Source: Hoeflea_A sp965228785 (GTDB lineage Bacteria; Pseudomonadota; Alphaproteobacteria; Rhizobiales; Rhizobiaceae). Taken from it: a DNA stretch of 64,000 bases. The notes under the pieces were generated by a model. It worked only from the letters and a program-made list of their open reading frames with translations, did no database searches and was not told the DNA's origin. The stretch's first letter is position 1. Every line of letters begins with the position of its first letter. Both the position numbers and the translations under genes were made by a program. This document shows positions 43,291-52,818 of this stretch, one piece after another. The DNA lies in the NCBI GenBank assembly GCA_965228785.1, contig CBDDIF010000001.1, positions 2,046,001 to 2,110,000 of the forward strand, in the 5' to 3' direction.

Positions 43291-43724
43291 CAGAGTCATG
43301 TCTTCGACACTGTCGAAACCCGCTGCCGAAGCTTGAGTCGGTGCAAAGGCCGCGCAGCTGTGATTGCCGTTGCCGAAGCGGCGTTGGCCTTGAAGAAGTT
43401 TCGGTGGGAGAACATTTTGTCTTTCACCGCTTCCATCACACATAGATCTCACATTCTCTTCTCCCTTTTGGCGGAAGCTCTCCCTTGGTGTCAGCTGAAT
43501 TGGCCTTTTGCCGAGTTCGGCACTGCTTTCAGTGCTTCATCTTCATCTCCCCATACGCCGCAGGCCATGCCAGCAGTCGTTCGCGCTTGGCGGCGCATGC
43601 CGTTGAGCTAAATCAATCAACTGCAATGAGGAGTGCTGCGTCAATTCAGCCGGCTTTGCAATATTCCGGTGCCATCGCGACAAACGCAGCTGTTGCGCTC
43701 CGTTTCCCTTTCCGCTATCTCCGC

Positions 43725-43778
43725 GCGTGGGACACCCCTCCCCAACGAGGGGCAACTATCTGGAAGGATAGCCACATG
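43725..43778 (+). promoter_or_regulatory. serC-motif RNA leader
   Basis: Directly upstream of the serC ATG (43776) are two hairpins: CCCCTC (43735-43740) with GAGGGG (43747-43752), and CTATC (43756-43760) with GATAG (43767-43771), the latter presenting GGAAG in its loop. The arrangement matches the serC RNA motif described for alphaproteobacteria, a structured cis-regulatory leader of serC-serA. The Shine-Dalgarno GGAAGGA is held within the second hairpin, suggesting control at translation initiation. Ligand or protein partner unknown. Confidence 0.75.
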
Positions 43779-44951
43779 CTAGAGACTGCCAAGCCGGACG
43801 TGCGTCCGGCCAATCCCCGTTTTTCGTCTGGACCCTGCTCCAAAAGACCCGGCTGGTCGCCACAGGCGCTCAGTGACGCCGCACTCGGCCGTTCGCATCG
43901 TGCGAAGGTCGGCAAGGCGAAACTGAAGCAGGCGATCGACAAGACCCGCGACATCCTTGGTGTGCCGGAAGGCTACCGCATCGGCGTTGTGCCTGCCTCC
44001 GATACAGGGGCGGTCGAGATGGCGCTGTGGTCGCTGCTCGGTGCACGGGGCGTGCACATGCTTGCCTGGGAATCCTTCGGCTCCGGCTGGGTGACCGATG
44101 TGGTCAAGCAGTTGAAGCTCGATGATGTCGAGCGCCTGGAGGCCGACTACGGGCTTCTTCCCGATCTGTCGGCGGTCGACTTCGACCGCGACGTCGTCTT
44201 TGCCTGGAACGGCACGACGTCCGGTGTTCGCGTTCCGAATGGCGACTTCATTCCGGCTGACCGCAAGGGATTGACGATCTGCGATGCCACCTCGGCGGCC
44301 TTCGCACAAGATCTGCCGTTCGACAAGCTCGATGTGGTGACGTTTTCCTGGCAGAAAGTGCTCGGTGGGGAGGGCGGTCACGGCATGCTGATCCTCAGCC
44401 CGCGGGCCGTCGAACGGCTGGAATGCTACACGCCACCATGGCCGCTGCCGAAGATCTTCCGCCTGACCAAGGGCGGCAAGCTGATCGAGGGCATCTTCGA
44501 GGGCGCGACCATAAACACGCCCTCCATGTTGTGCGTTGAAGACTTTCTGGATGCGCTGCAATGGGCGGAAAGCTGCGGCGGCCGGGAAGGCCTGTTTAAA
44601 CGGGCCGACGACAATGCCGCGGTCATCGCCGATTTCGTCGAGCGTACTACCTGGATCGACCATCTGGCGGTCGACCCGGCGACGCGTTCCAACACCTCGA
44701 TTTGCCTGAAGATAACCGACCCGCAGATAGCAGCGCTGCCTGAGGATGAGCAGGCGGCCTTTGCCAAGGGGCTGGTTGCGTTGCTTGAGAGAGAGGGTGT
44801 TGCCCTCGATATCGGCGCATACCGCGACGCCCCGGCCGGCCTGCGGATATGGACCGGCGGGACCGTCGAGGCGTCGGATCTGCAGGCGCTGACGGCCTGG
44901 CTCGACTGGGCCTTCCATCTGCAGTGCGCTGGCATGAAATCAGCCGCCTGA
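43776..44951 (+). CDS. serC: phosphoserine aminotransferase
   Basis: A 391-residue PLP-dependent SerC of the alphaproteobacterial type; it converts 3-phosphohydroxypyruvate and glutamate to phosphoserine. Motifs are NPRFSSGPCSKRPGWS at the N-terminus, WNGTTSGVRVPNG, and the PLP lysine in VVTFSWQKVLGGEGGHG. I chose the ATG at 43776 because it begins the family sequence and sits just after the structured leader; the frame open from 43485 is not coding upstream. Confidence 0.95.
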   Translation: MLETAKPDVRPANPRFSSGPCSKRPGWSPQALSDAALGRSHRAKVGKAKLKQAIDKTRDILGVPEGYRIGVVPASDTGAVEMALWSLLGARGVHMLAWESFGSGWVTDVVKQLKLDDVERLEADYGLLPDLSAVDFDRDVVFAWNGTTSGVRVPNGDFIPADRKGLTICDATSAAFAQDLPFDKLDVVTFSWQKVLGGEGGHGMLILSPRAVERLECYTPPWPLPKIFRLTKGGKLIEGIFEGATINTPSMLCVEDFLDALQWAESCGGREGLFKRADDNAAVIADFVERTTWIDHLAVDPATRSNTSICLKITDPQIAALPEDEQAAFAKGLVALLEREGVALDIGAYRDAPAGLRIWTGGTVEASDLQALTAWLDWAFHLQCAGMKSAA

Positions 44952-44961
44952 ACAGCGTTTC

Positions 44962-44982
44962 GGGCCGCCGGCACGGCGGCCC
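44962..44982 (+). other. GC-rich hairpin between serC and serA
   Basis: GGGCCGCCG (44962-44970) and CGGCGGCCC (44974-44982) form a perfect nine-pair stem with a three-base loop, but ATTTCCCC follows instead of a U-tract. It may stabilise the serC mRNA or set the serC:serA ratio rather than terminate. Confidence 0.5.
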
Positions 44983-45025
44983 ATTTCCCCAGACAAAAAC
45001 GACAGCCAAGCCAAGGAGGCCATTC

Positions 45026-46621
45026 ATGGCACCGCGTGTCCTCGTTTCCGACAAACTCTCAGAAACCGCCGTCCAGATCTTTCGCGATCGCGGCATCGAC
45101 GTCGACTTCCAGCCCAATGTGGGCAAGGACAAGGAAAAACTGCTTGAAATCATTGGTCAATATGACGGCCTCGCCATTCGCTCCGCGACCAAGGTTACGG
45201 AAAAACTGATAGGCTCTGCCGACAAATTGAAAGTCGTCGGTCGTGCAGGCATCGGCGTTGACAATGTCGACATTCCGGCCGCGTCGCGTCGCGGTATCAT
45301 CGTGATGAACACGCCCTTCGGCAATTCCATCACCACAGCCGAGCATGCCATCGCCATGCTTCTCGCAGTTGCCAGGCAGATCCCGGCGGCGGATGCGTCT
45401 ACCCAGGCCGGCAAGTGGGAAAAGTCAAAATTCATGGGTGTTGAAATCACCGGCAAGACCCTGGGGGTCGTCGGCTGCGGCAATATCGGATCGATTGCAG
45501 CAAGGCGTGGCATCGGCCTCGGCATGCACGTGATCGGCTATGACCCCTTCCTGTCTGTTGAACGGGCGGAAGAACTGGGTGTCGAGAAGGTGGAGCTCGA
45601 CGAACTGTTGCGGAGGTCCGATTTCATCACCCTTCACGTGCCGCTTACCGACAAGACTCGCAACATCATCAATGCTGAGGCAATCGCCCAGATGAAGAAC
45701 GGGGTGCGCATCATCAATTGCGCCCGCGGCGGCCTCGTCAACGAAACCGATCTGGCGGCTGCAATCAATTCCGGCAAGGTCGCTGGCGCCGGCTTCGATG
45801 TGTTCGAGGTGGAACCGGCTGAAAACAGCCCGCTGTTCGGATTGCCGAATGTCGTCTGCACCCCCCACCTCGGAGCTTCGACGACGGAGGCGCAGGAAAA
45901 TGTCGCGCTGCAGGTCGCCGAACAGATGTCGGATTTCCTGCTCAAAGGTGCGGTTACCAACGCGATTAACATGCCCTCGATTTCAGCCGAGGAAGCGCCG
46001 CGCCTGAAGCCGTTCGTCAAACTGGCCGAGGTGCTCGGCGCATTTGTCGGGCAGGTGACCGAAAGCGCCATCAAAGAGGTTGAGATCCTCTATGACGGTT
46101 CGACCGCGGCCATGAACACCAAGGCGCTGACCAGCGCGGTGCTCGCCGGCCTGATCCATCCGCAGGTCGCGGACGTCAACATGGTGTCGGCACCGATCAT
46201 GGTGAAGGAGCGCGGCATCATCCTGTCGGAGGCGCGGCGGGACAAATCGGGTGTCTTCGACGGCTACATCAAGCTGACGGTCAAAACGGCAAACCAGACC
46301 CGGTCGGTTGCCGGGACATGTTTCTCCGACGGCAAGCCGCGCTTCATCCAGATCAAGGGCATCAACCTTGATGCCGAAGTCGGAGCACACATGGTCTACA
46401 CGACCAATGCCGACGCACCGGGCATCATCGGCCTACTCGGCACGGTGTTCGGTGAAGCAGGCGTCAACATCGCCAACTTCTCTTTGGGCCGCAACCATCC
46501 CGGTGGCGATGCCATCGCGCTGCTATATGTCGATGCACCGGTCTCTGAAGGAGTGCTCGACATGGTTCGCAGCCACAAGGAAATCCAGTCGGCCAAGCCG
46601 CTGGTTTTCGCCATCGAGTAA
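45026..46621 (+). CDS. serA: D-3-phosphoglycerate dehydrogenase
   Basis: A 531-residue long-form SerA, first enzyme of serine synthesis. It shows VVGRAGIGVDNVDIPAASRRGIIVMNTP, the NAD loop LGVVGCGNIGSIAARRG, INCARGGLVNETDLAAAINSG, the catalytic His in PHLGASTTEAQENVA, an intervening domain, and a C-terminal ACT domain (DAPGIIGLLGTVFGEAGVNIANFSLGR) for serine feedback. The ATG at 45026 has a perfect AAGGAGG site. It follows serC by 74 bp. Confidence 0.97.
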   Translation: MAPRVLVSDKLSETAVQIFRDRGIDVDFQPNVGKDKEKLLEIIGQYDGLAIRSATKVTEKLIGSADKLKVVGRAGIGVDNVDIPAASRRGIIVMNTPFGNSITTAEHAIAMLLAVARQIPAADASTQAGKWEKSKFMGVEITGKTLGVVGCGNIGSIAARRGIGLGMHVIGYDPFLSVERAEELGVEKVELDELLRRSDFITLHVPLTDKTRNIINAEAIAQMKNGVRIINCARGGLVNETDLAAAINSGKVAGAGFDVFEVEPAENSPLFGLPNVVCTPHLGASTTEAQENVALQVAEQMSDFLLKGAVTNAINMPSISAEEAPRLKPFVKLAEVLGAFVGQVTESAIKEVEILYDGSTAAMNTKALTSAVLAGLIHPQVADVNMVSAPIMVKERGIILSEARRDKSGVFDGYIKLTVKTANQTRSVAGTCFSDGKPRFIQIKGINLDAEVGAHMVYTTNADAPGIIGLLGTVFGEAGVNIANFSLGRNHPGGDAIALLYVDAPVSEGVLDMVRSHKEIQSAKPLVFAIE

Positions 46622-46627
46622 TCTCGA

Positions 46628-47530
46628 CTATGCCCCGCCGGCCGCCGCCTGACGGCGGCCGCGCCGTTCTGCGAGGGCAATGCCGCCGAGCACCAGCACC
46701 AGGGCGATCAGGTGGTAGGCCTGCAATTGTTCGCCCAGGATGACAACGGCGAAAATGGTGCCGAAGATCGGCACCAGATTGAAGAACAGGCCGGCCCGAT
46801 TGCCGCCGATCATCTCGTTGCCGCGGATATAGAGCACCTGGGTGACAATGGATGCGATTGTTGCGGCGTAGAGGACGATCAGCCAGCCCTGCGCATCGGG
46901 GACGATCATGCGGCCGGCGGCGCTCTCCCAGAGGGTGAAGGGCAGACTGCCGATCATGGCGGCAATAGCGAGCATCGTCATCAGGCTAAGCCAGTGGAGT
47001 TGTGGTTTCCAGCGCAAGGCCACGGTGTAGAGGCCGTAGCAGAGCACCGCCATCAGCAGCAGCGCATCGCCCCGCCCGATATCGAGGTCAAGCAGCCGCG
47101 CCGGCTGTCCGTCCGTGGCGACCAGCGCGACGCCCACGACCGACATGCAAAACCCGATCAATTGCGCAACCAGAGTGCGTTGGCGAAAGAGAACGAAACT
47201 TGCGATGAAGATGACCAGCGGCGTCGCGGCTTGCAGGATCACGCCGTTGATCGCGCTCGTATAGTTCAGACCGAGATAGAGAAAATTGTTGAACAGCGCG
47301 AAGCCGAGGAGGCCGAGGAAGAACAACCTCCAGGCATTTGCGCAGATGATCGGCCATTCGCGTCGAAGATGAGGCCAGGCGAAGGGCAACAGGATCAGCA
47401 CGGCGACGACCCAGCGCAGGCTGGTCAGCATCGCCGGACTGATGTGGCCGACCGCGAGCTTGCCGGCGACGGCATTGCCGCCCCAGCCCGCGGCGGTGAT
47501 GGTCAAATAGAGATAGGCGCGCGTGGCCAT
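46628..47530 (-). CDS. EamA/DMT-family transporter
   Basis: A 300-residue permease of the drug/metabolite transporter superfamily with ten hydrophobic helices arranged as two EamA repeats (LTITAAGWGGNAVAGKLAVGHISPAMLTSLRW... and LLLMAVLCYGLYTVALRWK...). GNEMIGGNRAGLFFNLVPIFGTIFAVVILGEQL is the typical end of the second repeat. Likely exports amino acids or other metabolites. A GC-rich palindrome occurs at its 3' end (46638-46662), within the codons for the Arg-rich tail. Confidence 0.9.
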   Translation of the reverse strand: MATRAYLYLTITAAGWGGNAVAGKLAVGHISPAMLTSLRWVVAVLILLPFAWPHLRREWPIICANAWRLFFLGLLGFALFNNFLYLGLNYTSAINGVILQAATPLVIFIASFVLFRQRTLVAQLIGFCMSVVGVALVATDGQPARLLDLDIGRGDALLLMAVLCYGLYTVALRWKPQLHWLSLMTMLAIAAMIGSLPFTLWESAAGRMIVPDAQGWLIVLYAATIASIVTQVLYIRGNEMIGGNRAGLFFNLVPIFGTIFAVVILGEQLQAYHLIALVLVLGGIALAERRGRRQAAAGGA

Positions 47531-47748
47531 TAGGGGTCCGAGGGGTTGAAAGACGTCCTGCCAGTATGGCCTTTACGTTGCTTTGTAAATGCCGTGCCAT
47601 TTGATTTGCTGGATTCCGGCGGTTTCCCTATCGCCTTGAAACGTCAAAGAAAACATATTCTGGTGATTCCATACCCGGGGAACATGCGTTATAGAAACGC
47701 GGGTTTCACTCTATCGCGGCCCGGAAGGGCCGGCGGCAAGGGGATTGC

Positions 47749-49047
47749 ATGACAAATGTCGTGGTAGTCGGCTCGCAATGGGGCGACGAGGGCAAGGGCA
47801 AAATCGTCGACTGGTTGTCGGAACGGGCCGATGTGGTGGTTCGATTCCAGGGCGGCCATAATGCAGGACATACGCTGGTCATTGACGGCGTCAGCTACAA
47901 GCTGTCGCTGTTGCCTTCCGGGGTTGTGCGGGAAGGAAAACTCGGCGTTATCGGCAACGGTGTGGTGATCGATCCGCATGCTCTGGTCAGCGAAATAGAC
48001 CGTTTGGGAGAACAGGGCGTCGACATTACGCCTGAAAATCTGCGGATTGCCGATAACGCCACGCTGATCCTGTCCCTGCACCGTGAACTCGATGCCATCC
48101 GCGAGGATGCTGCCTCCAATTCCGGCACCAAAATAGGCACGACACGGCGTGGTATCGGGCCTGCCTATGAGGACAAAGTCGGCCGACGTGCGGTGCGGGT
48201 GATGGATCTTGCCAATATGGAGACGCTGCCGGCCAAGGTGGACCGCTTGCTAACCCATCATAATGCGTTGCGACGCGGGCTTGGCCAGGCCGAGGTGTCG
48301 CACGAAGCGATCATGGAAGAATTGGCCTCGGTGGCCGAGCGCATCCTGCCGTTTCGTGAAACGGTGTGGCGACTGCTCGACACCAAGCGACGCGCCGGCA
48401 AACGTATTCTGTTCGAGGGCGCGCAGGGGACGTTGCTCGACATCGACCACGGCACGTATCCGTTCGTAACGTCATCGAACACGGTCGCCGGCCAGGCCGC
48501 CGCCGGATCTGGTATGGGGCCGGGCTCCGTCGGCTATGTGCTCGGAATCACCAAAGCCTATACGACCCGAGTGGGAGAGGGGCCGTTTCCGACGGAACAG
48601 GACAATGAGGTTGGCCAGTTTCTCGGAGAGCGTGGCCGCGAATTCGGCACCGTAACGGGTCGAAAGCGGCGTTGCGGCTGGTTTGATGCGGTGCTTGTGC
48701 GTCAGGCAGTGGCCACAAATGGCATTACCGGCATCGCGCTGACCAAACTCGATGTGCTGGACGGGCTGGATGAACTGAAGATTTGCGTCGGATACCGGCT
48801 CGACGACCAGGAAATGGACTTCCTGCCTGCCAGCCAGGGACAGCAGGCGCGGGTTGTTCCGGTCTATGAAACGCTCGAAGGCTGGAAGGAATCGACCGTC
48901 GGCGCGCGCAGTTGGAACGATCTGCCCGCTCAGGCCGTCAAATATGTCCGGCATATAGAAGAACTGATCGGTGCGCCGGTCGCTCTTTTATCAACAAGTC
49001 CTGAACGAGACGATACAATCCTTGTGACGGACCCATTTGAAGATTAG
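47749..49047 (+). CDS. purA: adenylosuccinate synthetase
   Basis: A 432-residue PurA that joins IMP and aspartate with GTP on the way to AMP. Signatures: VVVVGSQWGDEGKGKIVDWLSERADVV, FQGGHNAGHTLVIDG, GTTRRGIGPAYEDKVGRRAVRV, ILFEGAQGTLLDIDHGTYPFVTSSNTVAG and TGRKRRCGWFD. AAGGGGA precedes the ATG. It is followed 54 bp later by the 523-residue membrane protein gene. Confidence 0.97.
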   Translation: MTNVVVVGSQWGDEGKGKIVDWLSERADVVVRFQGGHNAGHTLVIDGVSYKLSLLPSGVVREGKLGVIGNGVVIDPHALVSEIDRLGEQGVDITPENLRIADNATLILSLHRELDAIREDAASNSGTKIGTTRRGIGPAYEDKVGRRAVRVMDLANMETLPAKVDRLLTHHNALRRGLGQAEVSHEAIMEELASVAERILPFRETVWRLLDTKRRAGKRILFEGAQGTLLDIDHGTYPFVTSSNTVAGQAAAGSGMGPGSVGYVLGITKAYTTRVGEGPFPTEQDNEVGQFLGERGREFGTVTGRKRRCGWFDAVLVRQAVATNGITGIALTKLDVLDGLDELKICVGYRLDDQEMDFLPASQGQQARVVPVYETLEGWKESTVGARSWNDLPAQAVKYVRHIEELIGAPVALLSTSPERDDTILVTDPFED

Positions 49048-49101
49048 GTTGGGTTTCCGATCGCGTCGACGTCCGCAGGGATGAGCATTTAGAGCATTTA
49101 G

Positions 49102-50673
49102 ATGGTGGATTTTGTTGCAGTCATAGAAAAGGCCGTCAGCGGGCTGAGCGACAATACGCCGGAAATGCGCCAGTTGGTCTACGACAAGGCGCGCGAATCC
49201 ATCAACCGGCAACTGGATTCCATGGATCCGCCGGTCAGTGGTGCCGTCAGGGAAAAACAGCTGGCGAAGCTGAATGAAGCGATCGCCGAGGTCGAAGACC
49301 GCAACACCGAGGCGTTGCCGGATCTCGATGAGGACGCGCTTGCGGAGATCCTGGCGGAAGCCGGGGACGAACCCGCACCTGCCAAGTCTCCGCCACCATC
49401 ACCAGAGTCTGCGGGACCCGACCCGCAACGCCGTTCCTTGTTCGGGCGCAATCCGCAGCCGGTTGATGATGAGGGTCCCGAGACACCCGGTTACGATCAA
49501 TTCGGCCTTCAGGACACGCCGCAAGCACCTCCGGGCGGCGAGGGTTACCCTGCGCAAGATTATCTTTCGGACCATCCCGCCGGCGACTACTTCGAACCGG
49601 AACGCCGCGGCGGGACCGTCAGAACGCTGATCATTGCCCTTGCGATTTTTCTGGTTTTGGTCGGGATCGGCTTTGGTGCCTGGTGGACCATGGGTGACCA
49701 GATCAGACTGCTCCTGTCGTCGGACAGGTCGGCGGAAACCACGACGGTGGCTACATCCGAGGAAACGCCAACCGAGAACGCCCAGAACGAGGAAACACCG
49801 GAAGAAGAGGTCGATACGGCTGCATTGAACGAAACTTCCTCCGGTCCCGGTGCGTTGGAAAGCGGGCTGACCGATCAGCAGAAATTTACTCAAAGGCTGC
49901 TGGAGGATGGGTCGGAGGTCGATAACGGCCCAGCTGCAGGCGGAGAGCGACCGGCCAACGAGGAAGGCAAATCGGTCGCTTCCATCGACGACACTCCGGT
50001 GGAGACACCGCAACCGGCCGATACCGCACCGACGACCACGGATGCCAACACGGAGAGCGGGACTGAGCCGGCTACAGAAACAACGACGACGACGGAACCG
50101 CCAGCCATCGGGCAAAAAATGATCCTCTATGAGGAGTTGCCGGGCCAGCAGGCGACAACCGCGAACGATGGACGAGTCGTGTGGAACATCGTGCGCGAAT
50201 CACCCGGCGATGACCTGCCGCCGGAACCGGCTATCCAGGCGAATATCGAGGTCCCCAGCAAGGGTCTCAGCGCCATCATGACCATAAAGCGCAATGCGGA
50301 TTCATCGCTGCCGGCCAGCCACATCATCGAAATCATCTTCGTATTGGGTGAAACGTTTGACGGCAACGGGATCCGGTCAATCCAAAACTTCGCCATGAAG
50401 CAGACTGAAGAGGATACCGGAGACCGGCTGATCGCGGTGCCTGCCAAGATTACCGACAGTTTCTTCATGATCGCGCTGAACGATTTTTCTGAAGCGGTGG
50501 AACTCAATCTGAGTCTGATGCGCGACCGCAACTGGATCGACCTGGCCGTCGCCTATGGCAACGGACGTCGGGCTCTCTTCACGATGGAGAAGGGAACAAC
50601 CGGCGCCGAGGTGTTTGATCAGGTGATCCGCGCCTGGGAGGCGCGGACTTCCAACACCTCCCAATCGCAATAG
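49102..50673 (+). CDS. single-pass membrane protein of unknown function, downstream of purA
   Basis: A 523-residue bitopic protein. Residues 1-75 are helical (VIEKAVSGLSDNTPEMRQLVYDKARESINRQLD), 90-170 disordered and Pro/Gly-rich, a membrane helix spans about 174-195 (RTLIIALAIFLVLVGIGFGAWW), then a Glu/Thr-rich linker leads to a conserved C-terminal domain from about residue 335 (GQKMILYEELPGQQA..., FALGETFDG-like, ALNDFSEAVELNLSLMRDRNWIDLAVAYGNGRRALFTMEKG). Homologues commonly follow purA in rhizobia. Not assigned a family. It converges with rpoH, 6 bp apart. Confidence 0.75.
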   Translation: MVDFVAVIEKAVSGLSDNTPEMRQLVYDKARESINRQLDSMDPPVSGAVREKQLAKLNEAIAEVEDRNTEALPDLDEDALAEILAEAGDEPAPAKSPPPSPESAGPDPQRRSLFGRNPQPVDDEGPETPGYDQFGLQDTPQAPPGGEGYPAQDYLSDHPAGDYFEPERRGGTVRTLIIALAIFLVLVGIGFGAWWTMGDQIRLLLSSDRSAETTTVATSEETPTENAQNEETPEEEVDTAALNETSSGPGALESGLTDQQKFTQRLLEDGSEVDNGPAAGGERPANEEGKSVASIDDTPVETPQPADTAPTTTDANTESGTEPATETTTTTEPPAIGQKMILYEELPGQQATTANDGRVVWNIVRESPGDDLPPEPAIQANIEVPSKGLSAIMTIKRNADSSLPASHIIEIIFVLGETFDGNGIRSIQNFAMKQTEEDTGDRLIAVPAKITDSFFMIALNDFSEAVELNLSLMRDRNWIDLAVAYGNGRRALFTMEKGTTGAEVFDQVIRAWEARTSNTSQSQ

Positions 50674-50679
50674 TTTTTG

Positions 50680-51582
50680 CTAATCGGAAACCGGCTGCAG
50701 GCTGCGAGCCCGTTCTTCGGCTGCCTTGCGGACGGCGCTCTGCACCTTTTCGAAGGCTCGAACCTCGATCTGGCGGACCCGCTCGCGGCTGATATCGAAC
50801 TCGCCTGACAGCTCCTCAAGCGTCAGCGGGTTTTCCGACAGGCGACGGGCCTCGAATATGCGCTTTTCGCGATCGTTCAGCACGTCCATGGCGGAGGCGA
50901 GCATCGCTCTGCGATTGTCCAGCTCGTCCTGCTGGATAAGCATGGTTTCCTGGTCGTCGCCTTCGTCGACCAGCCAATCCTGCCACTGTCCCGATTCGCC
51001 TTCGGAGGCCTTGATCGGTGCGTTGAGAGAAGCGTCGCCGGACAATCGCCGGTTCATGGAGACAACTTCTTCTTCGCTGACGTTCAGCTTGGTGGCGATT
51101 TCCTGAACCTGGTCGGGCCGCAGGTCGCCGTCATCCAGCGCCTGGATTTTGCCTTTGAGCTTGCGCAGGTTGAAAAACAGCCGCTTCTGGTTGGCTGTCG
51201 TTCCCATCTTCACCAGCGACCAGGACCGCAGGATGTATTCCTGGATCGACGCCTTGATCCACCACATCGCGTAGGTGGCAAGGCGGAAGCCACGTTCCGG
51301 ATCGAATTTCTTGACGGCCTGCATCAGGCCAACATTACCTTCGGAAATCACTTCTCCGATCGGCAGGCCATAGCCGCGATAACCCATGGCGATCTTCGCC
51401 ACGAGGCGCAGATGGCTTGTCACCATCTTATGGGCCGCGTCGGTGTCTTCATGTTCGTGATAGCGTTTGGCGAGCATGTATTCTTCCTGAGGCTCAAGCA
51501 TCGGGAAGCGGCGAATTTCTTCGAGATATCGATTAAGACCGCCCTCGCCAGCGGTCACAGTAGGCAAGGTATTCCGGGCCAT
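50680..51582 (-). CDS. rpoH: heat-shock sigma factor RpoH (sigma-32)
   Basis: A 300-residue sigma-32. It begins MARNTLPTVTAGEGGLNRYLEEIRRFPMLEPQEEY, with region 2 EGNVGLMQAVKKFDPERGFRLATYAMWWIKASIQEYILRSWSLVK, the RpoH box near KRLFFNLRKLKGKIQ, and region 4 LSGEFDISRERVRQIEVRAFEKVQ. I moved the start to 51582 because AGGGGG is correctly spaced from that ATG and touches the upstream GTG. It would direct heat-shock genes such as ftsH. Confidence 0.95.
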   Translation of the reverse strand: MARNTLPTVTAGEGGLNRYLEEIRRFPMLEPQEEYMLAKRYHEHEDTDAAHKMVTSHLRLVAKIAMGYRGYGLPIGEVISEGNVGLMQAVKKFDPERGFRLATYAMWWIKASIQEYILRSWSLVKMGTTANQKRLFFNLRKLKGKIQALDDGDLRPDQVQEIATKLNVSEEEVVSMNRRLSGDASLNAPIKASEGESGQWQDWLVDEGDDQETMLIQQDELDNRRAMLASAMDVLNDREKRIFEARRLSENPLTLEELSGEFDISRERVRQIEVRAFEKVQSAVRKAAEERARSLQPVSD

Positions 51583-51741
51583 ATTTAGCACCCCCTTCGT
51601 TGATCTGGGCTCCCTTATGAGGCAAGCCCGCTGCGCTCATTGTCGTCCAAGCACATTCTAGTTTCAGATAGGTATTGAAGAAGGCGGAATCAAGTCGAAG
51701 CCGGCAGATTGTCAAAGATGAAGAAATTTTAACAAAAACAG

Positions 51742-52785
51742 CTAGTTACTTTCCGGTGACCAGTTACGAAAAGCGGAAATCAGGGTTTCCAGATCAGTCG
51801 GAATCGGTGCCTCGAAACGCAGGACACGAGCATCACGCGGATGCTCGAACTGCAGCAACCAGGCATGAAGAGCCTGCCGGCGAAACCCGGTGACAACGGC
51901 AGCAATCTCCGGCGGCAGTATGTTGACCTTGGTGTTGAAGGCAGCACCATAGTCCCGATCGCCGATCAGCGGATGGCCAATGTGGGCCAGATGCACGCGG
52001 ATCTGATGGGTCCGCCCGGTTTCCAGATTGCAGTCGACAAGCGACGCCGCCGGTGGGTTTTCCCCCGAGGGGCCGAATCGCTGGCGCACCTCATAGTGGG
52101 TCACCGCATGGCGGGCATCGGATGCATCGGCAGATTTGACGCGCCGTTTCGTGCGGTCCGAACCGGCTCGGCCGAGGGCGGCATCGATGGTTCCCTTGGA
52201 GGGGTGAGGCTCGCCCCATACCAACGCCTGGTAGGAACGCCGCAGCGACCCTGAGCGACCATGATCGGCAAATTGATCAGCCAGGTGACGATGCGCAAGG
52301 TCGTTCTTGGCGACCACCATTACACCGCTGGTGTCTTTGTCCAACCGATGCACGATTCCGGGTCGACGAACGCCGCCGATGCCCGACAGCGACGGTCCGC
52401 AATGGTGAAGCAGGCCGTTGACCAGAGTTCCGGTCGGATTGCCAGCCCCGGGATGAACAACCAACCCGACCTGTTTGATCAAGACGATGAGATCGTCGTC
52501 TTCAAAGAGAATGTCGAGAGGAATATTCTCCGGCCTTGGGACCGCGTCCTCCGGTTCCGGAATCGTCAAAGTGACGCGGTCTCCGGGCCTGATGCGGTGC
52601 TTCGCTTCGCGCACGGTTTTACCGTTGACGGTAACCTCGCCGCCGGTGATCAAAGCCTTGACGCGGACACGTGAGAGATCACCATCCAAGACCCCGGCCA
52701 GCCATGCGTCCAGGCGCCCGCTGGCCTCGCTGTCGGCTGTCAGCTCTTTTCTATCGTCGTCGCCTTGGGTAAAGGGTTCTGTCAT
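51742..52785 (-). CDS. rluD: RluA-family 23S rRNA pseudouridine synthase (RluD type)
   Basis: A 347-residue pseudouridine synthase. An N-terminal S4 RNA-binding domain (SRVRVKALITGGEVTVNGKTVREAKHRIRPGDRVTL) precedes the catalytic domain with the Asp motif GIVHRLDKDTSGVMVVAK; CNLETGRTHQIRVHLAHIGHPLIGDRDYG follows. Probably modifies helix 69 of 23S rRNA. Divergent from the 126-residue membrane protein, 33 bp apart. Confidence 0.92.
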   Translation of the reverse strand: MTEPFTQGDDDRKELTADSEASGRLDAWLAGVLDGDLSRVRVKALITGGEVTVNGKTVREAKHRIRPGDRVTLTIPEPEDAVPRPENIPLDILFEDDDLIVLIKQVGLVVHPGAGNPTGTLVNGLLHHCGPSLSGIGGVRRPGIVHRLDKDTSGVMVVAKNDLAHRHLADQFADHGRSGSLRRSYQALVWGEPHPSKGTIDAALGRAGSDRTKRRVKSADASDARHAVTHYEVRQRFGPSGENPPAASLVDCNLETGRTHQIRVHLAHIGHPLIGDRDYGAAFNTKVNILPPEIAAVVTGFRRQALHAWLLQFEHPRDARVLRFEAPIPTDLETLISAFRNWSPESN

Positions 52786-52818
52786 GCGCGCTCGCGCCCG
52801 ATGTTTTCAGGGGTAACC

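Noticed and set aside
43779..44918. 379-codon minus-strand ORF inside serC
   Set aside because: Shadow of serC; no ribosome binding site or family.
46638..46662. GC-rich palindrome at the end of the EamA gene as a serA terminator
   Set aside because: It encodes the Arg/Ala tail of the transporter and is not followed by a U-tract on the serA strand.
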